Positions 39,244-46,538 of a stretch of DNA of 64,000 nucleotides are shown piece after piece. The notes under the pieces are model-generated. The model had not been told where the DNA came from. It was given only the letters and a program-made list of their open reading frames with translations, and did not search any database. The stretch's first letter is position 1; the number at the start of each line of letters is the position of its first letter. Location: positions 1-64,000 of the forward strand of contig CALWLY010000006.1 in the NCBI GenBank assembly GCA_944381635.1. The letters are read 5' to 3'. This DNA is from an uncultured Lachnospiraceae bacterium (GTDB lineage Bacteria > Bacillota > Clostridia > Lachnospirales > Lachnospiraceae). Made by a program: the position numbers and the translations under genes.

Positions 39244-39439
39244 TGTGTGTGAAATCAATAATGAGATTATGGGCTACGGTGTAAGGAGACATCCTTGCCT
39301 GTTTCTCCCAGCGTTGGTGCTGCCTGCTGCATACCAACGCTTCCCCTTTATCATACAAAAAATATGCGAAAAAGAAAAGGAAAACTTTCCGGAAAATTTC
39401 TCCCTGAAGTCTTTTCCCGACTCTGCATTCTAAAATCGG

Positions 39440-40054
39440 TTATGCAAGTCCAAAAGTTCTGAGAATCTGGAGATTTATCTGACCGTCCGCAACCAGCCCG
39501 TATTTTGTCTGGAACTGAAGCAAAGCCTGTGCCGTCTGCGTATCATACACTCCTGTCATGGCACAGGGAATCTGATAGGCATTCAGATAGGACTGCACTT
39601 TCAAAATCATTGCTGTATCAATGACCGGAACGCCGTTTACTGCATCTACTGCGGCCTGATTCTGCACATTGATCTGTCCTAAAGCAAGCTGGAGCGCCCC
39701 TTCCTGCGCGCTCACTGCAGCCTGCTGAGCGGAAAGAGCCGCCTGCTGCTGATACAGCGCTGCCTCAGCCTGCTCTATTGCCGCAGCTACGATCTGACGT
39801 TGGGCATCCAGCTGTGCCAACTGTAAATTCAGATTATCGAGCGTAGCCTGCGCCTGCGCCGCCGCAGCCTGTTGCGCCGCCAGGACCTGCTGCTGAGAAG
39901 CCAGCGCCTGCTGATACTGGGCAATCTGTGCATTTACGTTTCCCGCAGGCAAAATTACTGCAGCCGGAGCCGCCTGTACTGTCAAGGGTGCTGCTCCTAA
40001 AACGGTTCCCCACATTGTCAGAACTGCCGCTGCTGCCAAAAGTTTTCTTTTCAT
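39440..40054 (-). CDS. Secreted coiled-coil protein with peptidoglycan-binding domain
   Basis: 204 residues. A Sec signal peptide (KRKLLAAAAVLTMWGTVLGA, cleavage probably at VQA-AP) is followed by a long Ala/Gln-rich helical region (about 40-135, e.g. QYQQALASQQQVLAAQQAAA), which looks like a coiled coil, and a C-terminal peptidoglycan-binding domain (VQSYLNAYQIPCAMTGVYDT, then LLQFQTKYGLVADGQI). It probably sits in the cell wall; no catalytic domain is present. The second ATG was chosen because AGGAGG is seven bases before it. Low-complexity repeats of AAQQ type are notable. It is 21 bases after a HAD gene. Confidence 0.82.
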   Translation of the reverse strand: MKRKLLAAAAVLTMWGTVLGAAPLTVQAAPAAVILPAGNVNAQIAQYQQALASQQQVLAAQQAAAAQAQATLDNLNLQLAQLDAQRQIVAAAIEQAEAALYQQQAALSAQQAAVSAQEGALQLALGQINVQNQAAVDAVNGVPVIDTAMILKVQSYLNAYQIPCAMTGVYDTQTAQALLQFQTKYGLVADGQINLQILRTFGLA

Positions 40055-40075
40055 ACCCATTCCTCCTCGTCCATG

Positions 40076-40819
40076 TTAAATCATTGTTTCTGCTAAAAGG
40101 ATTTCTTTTACTTTATTCATATCCATTTTTTCCAGCCTGTAATCCGCCTCCGGTGTTTCCCCCTCCGGTGAAAGATTGGAGTGAATATACAAAGTGGAAA
40201 GTCCGGCCGCTTTCGCTCCCGCTATATCGCAGATTCCGTCATTTCCAACCATGATGGCTGTTTGGGATGTAAGCTGATATTTCAGCGTCAGCTTTTCAAA
40301 GAAAGACAGGTCCGGTTTTTTTACTCCATAGTCTGAAGATATGAAAATATCATCAAAATATGTATAAATGCCAAGAGCTTTCAATTCATATTCCGTGAAA
40401 ATTCTCTGTGCATTGGAAAGCAGATAAATTCGTTTTCCGACCGCCTTTAAAGCTTCCAGCATTTCTGTGGTCCCATCATAAAGCCTGATATACTCTGTAG
40501 ACAGAATTCTGAAAAACTGCCCCGCGTGGAGAATCGTCTCCCATTGCGCCTCCACATTCTTTTCTTCAAACAGCCTTCGAAACACGTCCTCCATACGAAT
40601 TTCCGGGGAAGCCTCATGGGCATCTGTGCGAAATATGCTTTTCCCTTTTTCCAGTTCCTTCCGGATTTTCTCAAACCGTCGGTGAAGTTCATCCGGCGTA
40701 TAAAGAGCTCCATAGTAACCATAAAACATTGCCAGTTTTTCCCAGAGTTCTTTCTTTTCTTCTTCGGTATGTATGTCCACCAAAGTCCCATACAAATCAA
40801 AAATGCAGTCTGTATACAT
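40076..40819 (-). CDS. HAD-superfamily hydrolase
   Basis: 247 residues. Motif I DLYGTLVD (Tyr in place of the common Asp+3 position neighbour), motif II LLSNAQ, motif III lysine in SSDYGVKKPDLSFF, motif IV MVGNDGICDIAGAKAAG. A helical cap lies between motifs I and II, as in dehalogenase/phosphoglycolate-phosphatase-like enzymes. Substrate unknown. GGGAAGAAAAAC precedes the ATG. Its transcript may continue into the peptidoglycan-binding protein gene. Divergent from the pseudouridine synthase gene, with 121 bases between. Confidence 0.86.
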   Translation of the reverse strand: MYTDCIFDLYGTLVDIHTEEEKKELWEKLAMFYGYYGALYTPDELHRRFEKIRKELEKGKSIFRTDAHEASPEIRMEDVFRRLFEEKNVEAQWETILHAGQFFRILSTEYIRLYDGTTEMLEALKAVGKRIYLLSNAQRIFTEYELKALGIYTYFDDIFISSDYGVKKPDLSFFEKLTLKYQLTSQTAIMVGNDGICDIAGAKAAGLSTLYIHSNLSPEGETPEADYRLEKMDMNKVKEILLAETMI

Positions 40820-40903
40820 GTTTTTCTTCCCTTTTATCCTTTTCTATCTGTTTTTCTCCTCTGTTCTGCCAAAAATACAGACGCCAAAACTCCATGTTTT
40901 TCC

Positions 40904-40933
40904 TTGCCCTGCCCGCTTTTTTCATGCTATACT
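40904..40933 (+). promoter_or_regulatory. Extended -10 promoter abutting the pseudouridine synthase start codon
   Basis: TTGCCC (40904-40909), 18 bases, TATACT (40928-40933) with a TGC extension just before it. Transcription would begin at about 40940-40941, that is at the ATG itself. Confidence 0.6.
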
Positions 40934-40940
40934 GACAGGC

Positions 40941-41840
40941 ATGGAACGAACATTAACTTACACTATTCAAAAAGAAGATTCCGGACTTACCATCGGCCAG
41001 TATCTGAAACGCCGTGGATTTTCCGGCCAAAATCTTACAGATTTAAAAAAAATACCGGAAAGTATCCTCGTAAACGACACCTGGGAATACGTCATTTACC
41101 GACTGAAAGAAGGAGACGTTCTTACCGTTCATATTCTGGAAGAAGAAAGCTCGGAAAAAATACCCCCGGTATGCCTTCCTTTAGATATTGTCTATGAGGA
41201 TGAGGATCTTATTGTCGTCAACAAACCCGCCGACATGCCCATTCACCCTTCCATGAAAAATTATGAGAACTCACTGGGCAATGCTCTGGCTTACTATTTT
41301 AAAAGCCAAAATACCCCCTTTGTTTTCCGCTGTATCAATCGCCTGGACAGAGACACTACGGGGCTTACCATCATCGCCAAGCATATGGTCAGCGCAGGAA
41401 TTCTTTCCCGCATGGTGGCTTCCAGAGAAATATACCGGGAATACCGCGCCATCGTGCGAGGAAGCGGAATGCCCGCCAGCGGAACCATCAACGCACCGCT
41501 GGAAAGAAAACCCGGGTCTGTCATCGAAAGAATCGTCGACCCGGAACACGGAGAACGGGCGGTTACCCACTATCAGGTAATCGGAGAATATAACGGACAC
41601 ACTCTCTTATCTCTTCACCTGGAAACCGGCCGCACCCACCAGATCCGTATTCACTTAAAACATCTGGGGTATCCTCTGATCGGCGATTATCTTTACAATC
41701 CGGATATGGAATGGATCAAACGGCAGGCTCTGCACTCTTACCGGCTGGAATTTCACCATCCCATAACAAGGCAGCCCATGTCCTTTACAGCCCCTCTCCC
41801 CGCTGATATGCGGCATGTGCTGTTCCCTGAAGAAAAATAA
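40941..41840 (+). CDS. RluA-family pseudouridine synthase
   Basis: 299 residues. The N-terminal S4-like part (LTIGQYLKRRGFSGQNLTDL) is followed by the catalytic domain: NKPADMPIHPS, the catalytic Asp in CINRLDRDTTGLTIIAK, and HLETGRTHQIRIHLKHLGYP. It modifies uridines in rRNA or tRNA; which ones cannot be told between RluA, RluC and RluD types. The chosen ATG begins the family alignment. A reading frame extends 56 codons upstream but is low-quality sequence overlapping the divergent HAD gene's start. There is almost no ribosome binding site, and a promoter lies right before the ATG. Confidence 0.92.
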   Translation: MERTLTYTIQKEDSGLTIGQYLKRRGFSGQNLTDLKKIPESILVNDTWEYVIYRLKEGDVLTVHILEEESSEKIPPVCLPLDIVYEDEDLIVVNKPADMPIHPSMKNYENSLGNALAYYFKSQNTPFVFRCINRLDRDTTGLTIIAKHMVSAGILSRMVASREIYREYRAIVRGSGMPASGTINAPLERKPGSVIERIVDPEHGERAVTHYQVIGEYNGHTLLSLHLETGRTHQIRIHLKHLGYPLIGDYLYNPDMEWIKRQALHSYRLEFHHPITRQPMSFTAPLPADMRHVLFPEEK

Positions 41841-41870
41841 AGAATTTTAGGAGTCTGGCATTTTTAAATC

Positions 41871-42599
41871 TCAGGTCCGAAACAGATAGGAAGCATTTCC
41901 ATAGAATTCTTCTCTTGTTTCCTTCAGCCAGACTGCCTGTAATTCATACAGGCAATCGGGGCTTAGAGGGAGCAGATCCTTCCCGTCGTATGCCGTTTCT
42001 TCACAGTCTCCCTCTATTTTTTCCTCTCCTGTCTGTTCGTCTGTAACAATCTTCCACTTCCGCAGTGTGATCTCGTCCGGAAGGACCACACCGGAAAGGC
42101 TGTAGCTTACCGTCTCCGGCTCTGTCTCTGAAAAATTCTGATAATGCGGTATATCCAGAGGCGTCATATTTTCCAGATCGGATTCTTCGGCAGCTATTCC
42201 ACACGCCACAATGCCGGTTATTTCATGCTTGTCCATATAGTTCCACTCATAAGTTCCCGGCACCAGCGTAAATTCTTCCAGCGTGCTTGAAAGTACATCC
42301 TTAAGCTTTAGTTCCGGCGGCTCTGTCAAAAGAACGTCAGGGGTCACCAAATCGACTTTTGTCTCCTCCGTTTGCTCTTCCATGGCTTCCGATTGCTCCA
42401 CGCCGCTCTCTTCTGCTGTATTTTCCTCTTCCTGAAAAGATTCTGTCATTGTTTCCACAGTTTCTTCGGCAGATGCCGCTGATATCGATGTTTCTTCTCC
42501 GGAAACTTCCGCATTGTTCCCTGCGGCATCACATCCTGCAAGCAAAATCCCCGCCACAAAAAGTCCGGCTGCAGCTATCCTGGCTCTTTTTCGTCTCAT
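41871..42599 (-). CDS. Putative lipoprotein of unknown function
   Basis: 242 residues. Lipoprotein signal (RRKRARIAAAGLFVAGILLA, then GC, lipid Cys about 23), then a 70-residue Glu/Ser/Thr-rich linker (ETVETMTESFQEEENTAEES) and a folded part of about 140 residues (DVLSSTLEEFTLVPGTYEWN, AVWLKETREEFYGNASYLF). No family is recognised. The acidic linker would hold the domain away from the membrane. It is 30 bases beyond the convergent pseudouridine synthase stop, with no visible terminator between. GGAGAAAGC before the ATG. Confidence 0.75.
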   Translation of the reverse strand: MRRKRARIAAAGLFVAGILLAGCDAAGNNAEVSGEETSISAASAEETVETMTESFQEEENTAEESGVEQSEAMEEQTEETKVDLVTPDVLLTEPPELKLKDVLSSTLEEFTLVPGTYEWNYMDKHEITGIVACGIAAEESDLENMTPLDIPHYQNFSETEPETVSYSLSGVVLPDEITLRKWKIVTDEQTGEEKIEGDCEETAYDGKDLLPLSPDCLYELQAVWLKETREEFYGNASYLFRT

Positions 42600-42664
42600 G
42601 CTTTCTCCTTTTCCAGGCCTTGTTTTTTTCCCAAAGGCCTTAAAAACTAATACAAACTACGTTA

Positions 42665-42694
42665 AAACAGGAGAGCCTGCCGCGGCAGACTCTC
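42665..42694 (-). terminator. Intrinsic terminator after the cysteine-rich gene
   Basis: GAGAGCCTGCC (42671-42681) pairs with GGCAGACTCTC (42684-42694) with one wobble; on the minus strand it is followed by CTGTTTTAA. Confidence 0.65.
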
Positions 42695-42727
42695 TTTCAT
42701 TTTTCCGGAAAGTGTTCTTCCTATCTT

Positions 42728-43120
42728 CTACTCCTCGCAGCCGCAGGTACGCGGTTCAGGGTATACCGTGTAGGATCTTGACATATCTGATCTCGGCATG
42801 GATGATTCCTGACGGGAACAGTTGTTTCTGTCTTCATAGTTGTTTCTGCCGCCGGAACGGTTTGAATTTCTCTGACATCCGCAGTCATCAGAGCCGCCGC
42901 TTCTCTCTCCACTTCTGTTTCCGGAGCAGCCGCAGTTATCGTTATCTCCGCTTCTGTTTCCGGAACAGCCGCAGCTATCGCGTTCTCCGCTTCTGTTTCC
43001 CATGCAGCCACAGCTATCGCGTTCCCCGCTTCTGTTTCCCATGCAGCCGCAGTCATCGCAGTCCATGTTTCTGTTTCCGCCGCAGCATAATAACAGTACC
43101 AGTAAATAAAGACAATTCAT
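42728..43120 (-). CDS. Cysteine-rich tandem-repeat protein
   Basis: 130 residues. A short hydrophobic N-terminus (MNCLYLLVLLLCCGG) is followed by four to five repeats of about 13 residues with the pattern D-x-CGC-x-GN-R-S-G (for example DSCGCMGNRSGER, DSCGCSGNRSGDN) and a tail ending RTCGCEE. The DNA repeats about every 39 bases from 42870 to 43060. AAAGGAG lies ten bases before the ATG, and an intrinsic terminator follows. I know no characterised homologue; paired cysteines could bind metal, form disulfides or cross-link in a spore coat. A CATACAATA box at 43148-43156 resembles a mother-cell (sigma-E/K) -10 element, which is weak support for a spore role. Confidence 0.7.
   Translation of the reverse strand: MNCLYLLVLLLCCGGNRNMDCDDCGCMGNRSGERDSCGCMGNRSGERDSCGCSGNRSGDNDNCGCSGNRSGERSGGSDDCGCQRNSNRSGGRNNYEDRNNCSRQESSMPRSDMSRSYTVYPEPRTCGCEE
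42870..43060 (-). repeat. 39-bp tandem repeats inside the cysteine-rich gene
   Basis: Four clear in-frame units, each coding about 13 residues with the CGC.GNRSG pattern. The two copies near 42980-43060 differ at only a few bases, suggesting recent expansion. Confidence 0.75.
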
Positions 43121-43205
43121 ACTTTTTCATCTCCTTTATTGATACTTTATTGTATGCTGCGTTTCCCCAGGGGGAACCGGAAAATCTATGTCGCCTCAGA
43201 CACCT

Positions 43206-43739
43206 CTATTTTTTCAAAAGCTCATTTTTTACATAAGCAAAGGTTTCTTTTTCTCCCTTTTCCGCCAGCATCAGCAAAAGTTTTTCCAACAGTTCTTTTG
43301 TTTTTGGATGCATGATGGGAGGTTCCTTGGCAGAGTGAAAATACGTAAGCGGGTCGCTGTCTTTGTAATTTTTCCCATTATAAACCTTGGACGCGGCAAT
43401 TCGGTCCATCAGCATTTCCGCCACATACTTCACCGGCATTTCCACCGGCGCCATCCCTCCGGGTACATCCCTGGTACTGTAATCAATCCAGTATTCATAG
43501 TGATGCTTATTTCTCCCTTTATGATGCAGCCATGCGCTGGAATACCCGATGTCTTCACGTTCTGCATTGTTTGGGCTGCGGTTTCCCTGATAATATTTCG
43601 CACCTACACGAAACTCTGTGGGCGAATATTTCGACAAATCATGACAGATGCCCTGCCAGTACAGTCCTGCGGCAAAGCATCCTTTCATGACAAGATATTT
43701 ATGATAGGTTATTGTTTTAAAATGCTGCCAAGCCTTCAA
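43206..43739 (-). CDS. DUF5662-family protein
   Basis: 177 residues, matching the uncharacterised DUF5662 family: HFKTITYHKYLVMKGCFAAG, GICHDLSKYSPTEFRVGAKY, NNAEREDIGYSSAWLHHKGR and NKHHYEYWIDY. The conserved His/Asp set (HD, HH, HHYE) looks like a metal-binding helical site, perhaps HD-domain-like; no activity is known to me. The start codon is TTG with AGGGGA seven bases before it. It lies four bases after the GlgX-like gene and is probably co-transcribed with it. Confidence 0.82.
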   Translation of the reverse strand: MKAWQHFKTITYHKYLVMKGCFAAGLYWQGICHDLSKYSPTEFRVGAKYYQGNRSPNNAEREDIGYSSAWLHHKGRNKHHYEYWIDYSTRDVPGGMAPVEMPVKYVAEMLMDRIAASKVYNGKNYKDSDPLTYFHSAKEPPIMHPKTKELLEKLLLMLAEKGEKETFAYVKNELLKK

Positions 43740-43743
43740 TGTC

Positions 43744-45633
43744 TCATCCCCTGTCTTTTTTCTGACTGATCAAAATCCGTATGGAGCGCGCTTTTACCTC
43801 CGCTCCCTGTTCACAGCACTCCTCTCCATCTTCTGCAACTGTAGACAGGATGCTCACCCACTCCAGTCCCTTTTCCAGTTTGGGAAGCGCTAACACATGA
43901 TCCTGCCAGTGCATGTTGTAGGCAATATAGACGAAATTGTCTTCTTTTCCTCTGCCATCCGCCGCATAATGCCCGCAGTACATGACTCCCGCATAACGGC
44001 TTAAATGATCAGTGTTCAGCTTCCAGGCCTCCTCACCGTGGTAAGACAGATCCGGGTATCCGCATGCAAGGAAATCCAGCATCGTGAATTCTTCTTCCCG
44101 GTGCAGTATTTCATGCTCTTTTCTGAAAGCAATCACTTTTTTGACAAAATCGAAAAATTCATGCTGGGTTTTTATCTGGTTCCAGTTCAGCCAGTTTATG
44201 GAATTATCCTGACAGTACGGGTTATTATTTCCCTCATGGCTTTGTCCAAACTCATCACCACTGACAATCATGGGGGTTCCCTGGGCTGTCATAAGAAGAA
44301 GAATGGCATTTTTCCTTTGCTGGAGCCGCAGTTTCAAAATTGCTTTTTTCTTTGTCTTACCTTCACATCCGCAGTTCCAGGTAGCATTGTAATCGCTGCC
44401 GTCTCTGTTGTCCTCTCCGTTGGCCTCATTTTGCTTGCGCTCATAGGCTACCATGTCCGCCAGGGTGAAACCGCTGTAATTGGTGATATAATTGACTGTT
44501 CCGGTCTGTCTGGGATTTCTTTTCAGGAAATTCAGCGCAGAAGCCAGAGTGTCCTCATCGCTCTTTAGATAGCGGCGCATTGCATACATGAAATCATCGT
44601 TATAGATGGCCAGATTTTTGTAATCCGGCGCTTCTTTGCCTCCATAGATTGCATCCACCGGAAAATCGTAATAAAACAGCTTCGTATTCTCAAATAAAGG
44701 CTCCGTAGCCAGAAGTTCTGCGGGAATTCTTTCCCCTAACAGATGGAAACCGTCAATGTGATATTCAAAAACCCAATGTTGGAGTACCTGCATCATAAAG
44801 CCCTGAGGCACTTCTTTCGGGAAATAAAACTGCATGATAACTTCAATTCCATTTTCATGGAGCGCCTTTACCATCTGCTTCATCTCTGCAGACGGGCAGG
44901 CGGTACTGTAAGAAGCCTTGGGAGCAAAATAAAATCCTTTTTTATATCCCCAGTAGTTGATTCTGGGCTTCTTGTCTTCCTCAGGCCGGTCCATATAGTG
45001 AAGCACAGCGTCACTCATGGCAACAGGCGTCCCCTGACAGCTGCTTTCTTCTTCCTTTTCCAGTTCCAGGAACTCATAGGCAGGCATAAGTTCCACTGCC
45101 GTAATTCCCAGCTCTTTCAGATACGGGATTTTTTCCTGAATCCCCGCAAAAGTCCCTTTGTTTTTTACACCGGAAGACGTATGCTTTGTAAAACCTCTCA
45201 CATGGATCAGGTACAAAATACTGTCCTTCATGGGCGTCATGGGAAAAGCGTCCTGGCCCCACTCAAATTCCGGTACCACACAGGCTCCTCGCAAACTGGG
45301 ATTTACTTTATGTCCCCATTTTTCATTCCCATAAACAGCTTTTGCATACGGGTCGGTAATAATGTCTTCCCCTACATAAAAATTATAATCGTATTCCTCC
45401 GGTTTCAGTCCTGAAACTTTCAGGCAGTATACATTTCCCACCTTGTTTTTCTTGCGAAAAGGAAGCCGGATCGTCCTCCCGCCTTTTTTAGGGTATAAAA
45501 TGACACCACACTCTTCTTTTGTATGAAGCGCAGCAGCAAAATTCATCTCTCCTGCCGCACCTACCGACAATCCCATAGGATAGGGACTGCCGGGAAATAA
45601 TTTCCATTCTGCCTTCATTCCTCGATGCCTCAT
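43744..45633 (-). CDS. GlgX/pullulanase-like GH13 protein lacking catalytic residues
   Basis: 629 residues with the architecture of glycogen debranching enzyme GlgX: N-terminal CBM48-like module (1-110), GH13 barrel, C-terminal beta domain. The segment MTAQGTPMIVSGDEFGQSHE followed by GNNNPYCQDNSINWLNW is clearly GlgX-like. However, the four catalytic regions are degenerate: region I reads GIEVIMQFYF (no D..NH), region II DGFHLLGE where GFRFDLA is expected (nucleophile Asp absent, about residue 298), region III KLFYYDFP (no Glu), region IV NYITNYSGFTL (HD replaced by NY). Probably a non-hydrolytic glycan-binding or regulatory paralogue. The start is ambiguous between 45633 and 45618; neither ribosome binding site is good. 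Confidence 0.88.
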   Translation of the reverse strand: MRHRGMKAEWKLFPGSPYPMGLSVGAAGEMNFAAALHTKEECGVILYPKKGGRTIRLPFRKKNKVGNVYCLKVSGLKPEEYDYNFYVGEDIITDPYAKAVYGNEKWGHKVNPSLRGACVVPEFEWGQDAFPMTPMKDSILYLIHVRGFTKHTSSGVKNKGTFAGIQEKIPYLKELGITAVELMPAYEFLELEKEEESSCQGTPVAMSDAVLHYMDRPEEDKKPRINYWGYKKGFYFAPKASYSTACPSAEMKQMVKALHENGIEVIMQFYFPKEVPQGFMMQVLQHWVFEYHIDGFHLLGERIPAELLATEPLFENTKLFYYDFPVDAIYGGKEAPDYKNLAIYNDDFMYAMRRYLKSDEDTLASALNFLKRNPRQTGTVNYITNYSGFTLADMVAYERKQNEANGEDNRDGSDYNATWNCGCEGKTKKKAILKLRLQQRKNAILLLMTAQGTPMIVSGDEFGQSHEGNNNPYCQDNSINWLNWNQIKTQHEFFDFVKKVIAFRKEHEILHREEEFTMLDFLACGYPDLSYHGEEAWKLNTDHLSRYAGVMYCGHYAADGRGKEDNFVYIAYNMHWQDHVLALPKLEKGLEWVSILSTVAEDGEECCEQGAEVKARSIRILISQKKDRG

Positions 45634-45756
45634 TCTTTCTGAAGTAAATATACTTCCAACTCACAACAGCGGGCTAAAGTTTTCTCGCTCATTGATACCA
45701 TGGATTGCCACGTTTTTGGAACCCTGGTACTAATTTAATATTATCATAAATCGTAC

Positions 45757-45785
45757 TTGCATGCCACAGCAACTTCCGTTAAAAT
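45757..45785 (+). promoter_or_regulatory. sigma-A promoter of the DUF1292 gene
   Basis: TTGCAT (45757-45762), 17 bases, TAAAAT (45780-45785). Confidence 0.65.
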
Positions 45786-45876
45786 AGGTGTAACAATTAG
45801 ATGCAGTCTGTCTGCCGGTTGTATAACACGCAGTAAGGATGAGTCTTAGCATCCTTGACAAAAGAAAGGATATATT

Positions 45877-46200
45877 ATGGGAAAAAACTTTGATGAAATC
45901 GATGAAGAAATGACCGTAGAACTGGAGCTGGAAGACGGAAACGTTACCTGTGCCGTTATCACAATTCTGGAAGTAGAGGGACAGGATTATATCGTTCTCA
46001 TGCCTCTGGATGAAAATGGCCAAAATGAAGACGGAGAAGTATGGTTCTATCGCTATTCAGAAAATGAAAACGACCCTAACGAAGAGCCTGAACTTGGCTA
46101 CATTGACAGCGACGAAGAATACGAAAAAGTGGAAGAAGCTTTCGATGAATATCTTGACAGCTGTGAATTTGACGAGCTGGTTGACGGGGAAGAAGAATAA
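45877..46200 (+). CDS. DUF1292-family protein
   Basis: 107 residues, strongly acidic, matching the DUF1292 (YrzB-like) family common beside ruvX and alaS in Firmicutes: MTVELELEDGNVTCAVITIL and VEGQDYIVLMPLDENGQ. Function unknown. GAAAGGATATATT precedes the ATG. Here it is monocistronic with its own promoter and terminator, away from the usual neighbours. Confidence 0.88.
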   Translation: MGKNFDEIDEEMTVELELEDGNVTCAVITILEVEGQDYIVLMPLDENGQNEDGEVWFYRYSENENDPNEEPELGYIDSDEEYEKVEEAFDEYLDSCEFDELVDGEEE

Positions 46201-46218
46201 AAGCGTTAACACTTTATT

Positions 46219-46247
46219 GAACGGGCGGAGTTTCCGCCCGTTTTTTG
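46219..46247 (+). terminator. Intrinsic terminator of the DUF1292 gene
   Basis: ACGGGCGG (46221-46228) pairs with CCGCCCGT (46234-46241), followed by T6. Confidence 0.92.
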
Positions 46248-46266
46248 CATCCATATGTTACGCCTA

Positions 46267-46479
46267 TTATCCATTGATAAGAAAATCCAGAATATCCCAG
46301 CCTGAGTCTGAACTTCCCCGATACAGCTCTGTATAGCCGCATTGGGAACAGCTCACCGTAATGAATTTTTTGTTCTGCACATCAAAAATCTTGGCAAAAT
46401 TACCGCCTGTGGCCTGAAACTGATCTTTTTCATAATGGGTGTTTCCGCATTTCGGACAAATATACATCTGTTTTTCCAT
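46267..46479 (-). CDS. Zinc-ribbon protein of the DUF2082/COG3478 type
   Basis: 70 residues with two CxxC pairs (YICPKCGNTHYEKDQF and VSCSQCGYTELYRG) around the family segment TGGNFAKIFDVQNKKFITVS. Predicted nucleic-acid-binding zinc ribbon; role unknown. The start was set at the ATG behind GGGAGGT; 21 in-frame upstream codons run toward the exporter gene without a ribosome binding site. It follows the FtsX-type permease gene by 59 bases on the same strand, but no functional tie is evident. Confidence 0.86.
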   Translation of the reverse strand: MEKQMYICPKCGNTHYEKDQFQATGGNFAKIFDVQNKKFITVSCSQCGYTELYRGSSDSGWDILDFLING

Positions 46480-46538
46480 AAAAATCAATACCTCCCTTTC
46501 TTTCCATGCTGACCAAGACACAGCATCAGCATCTGCTT

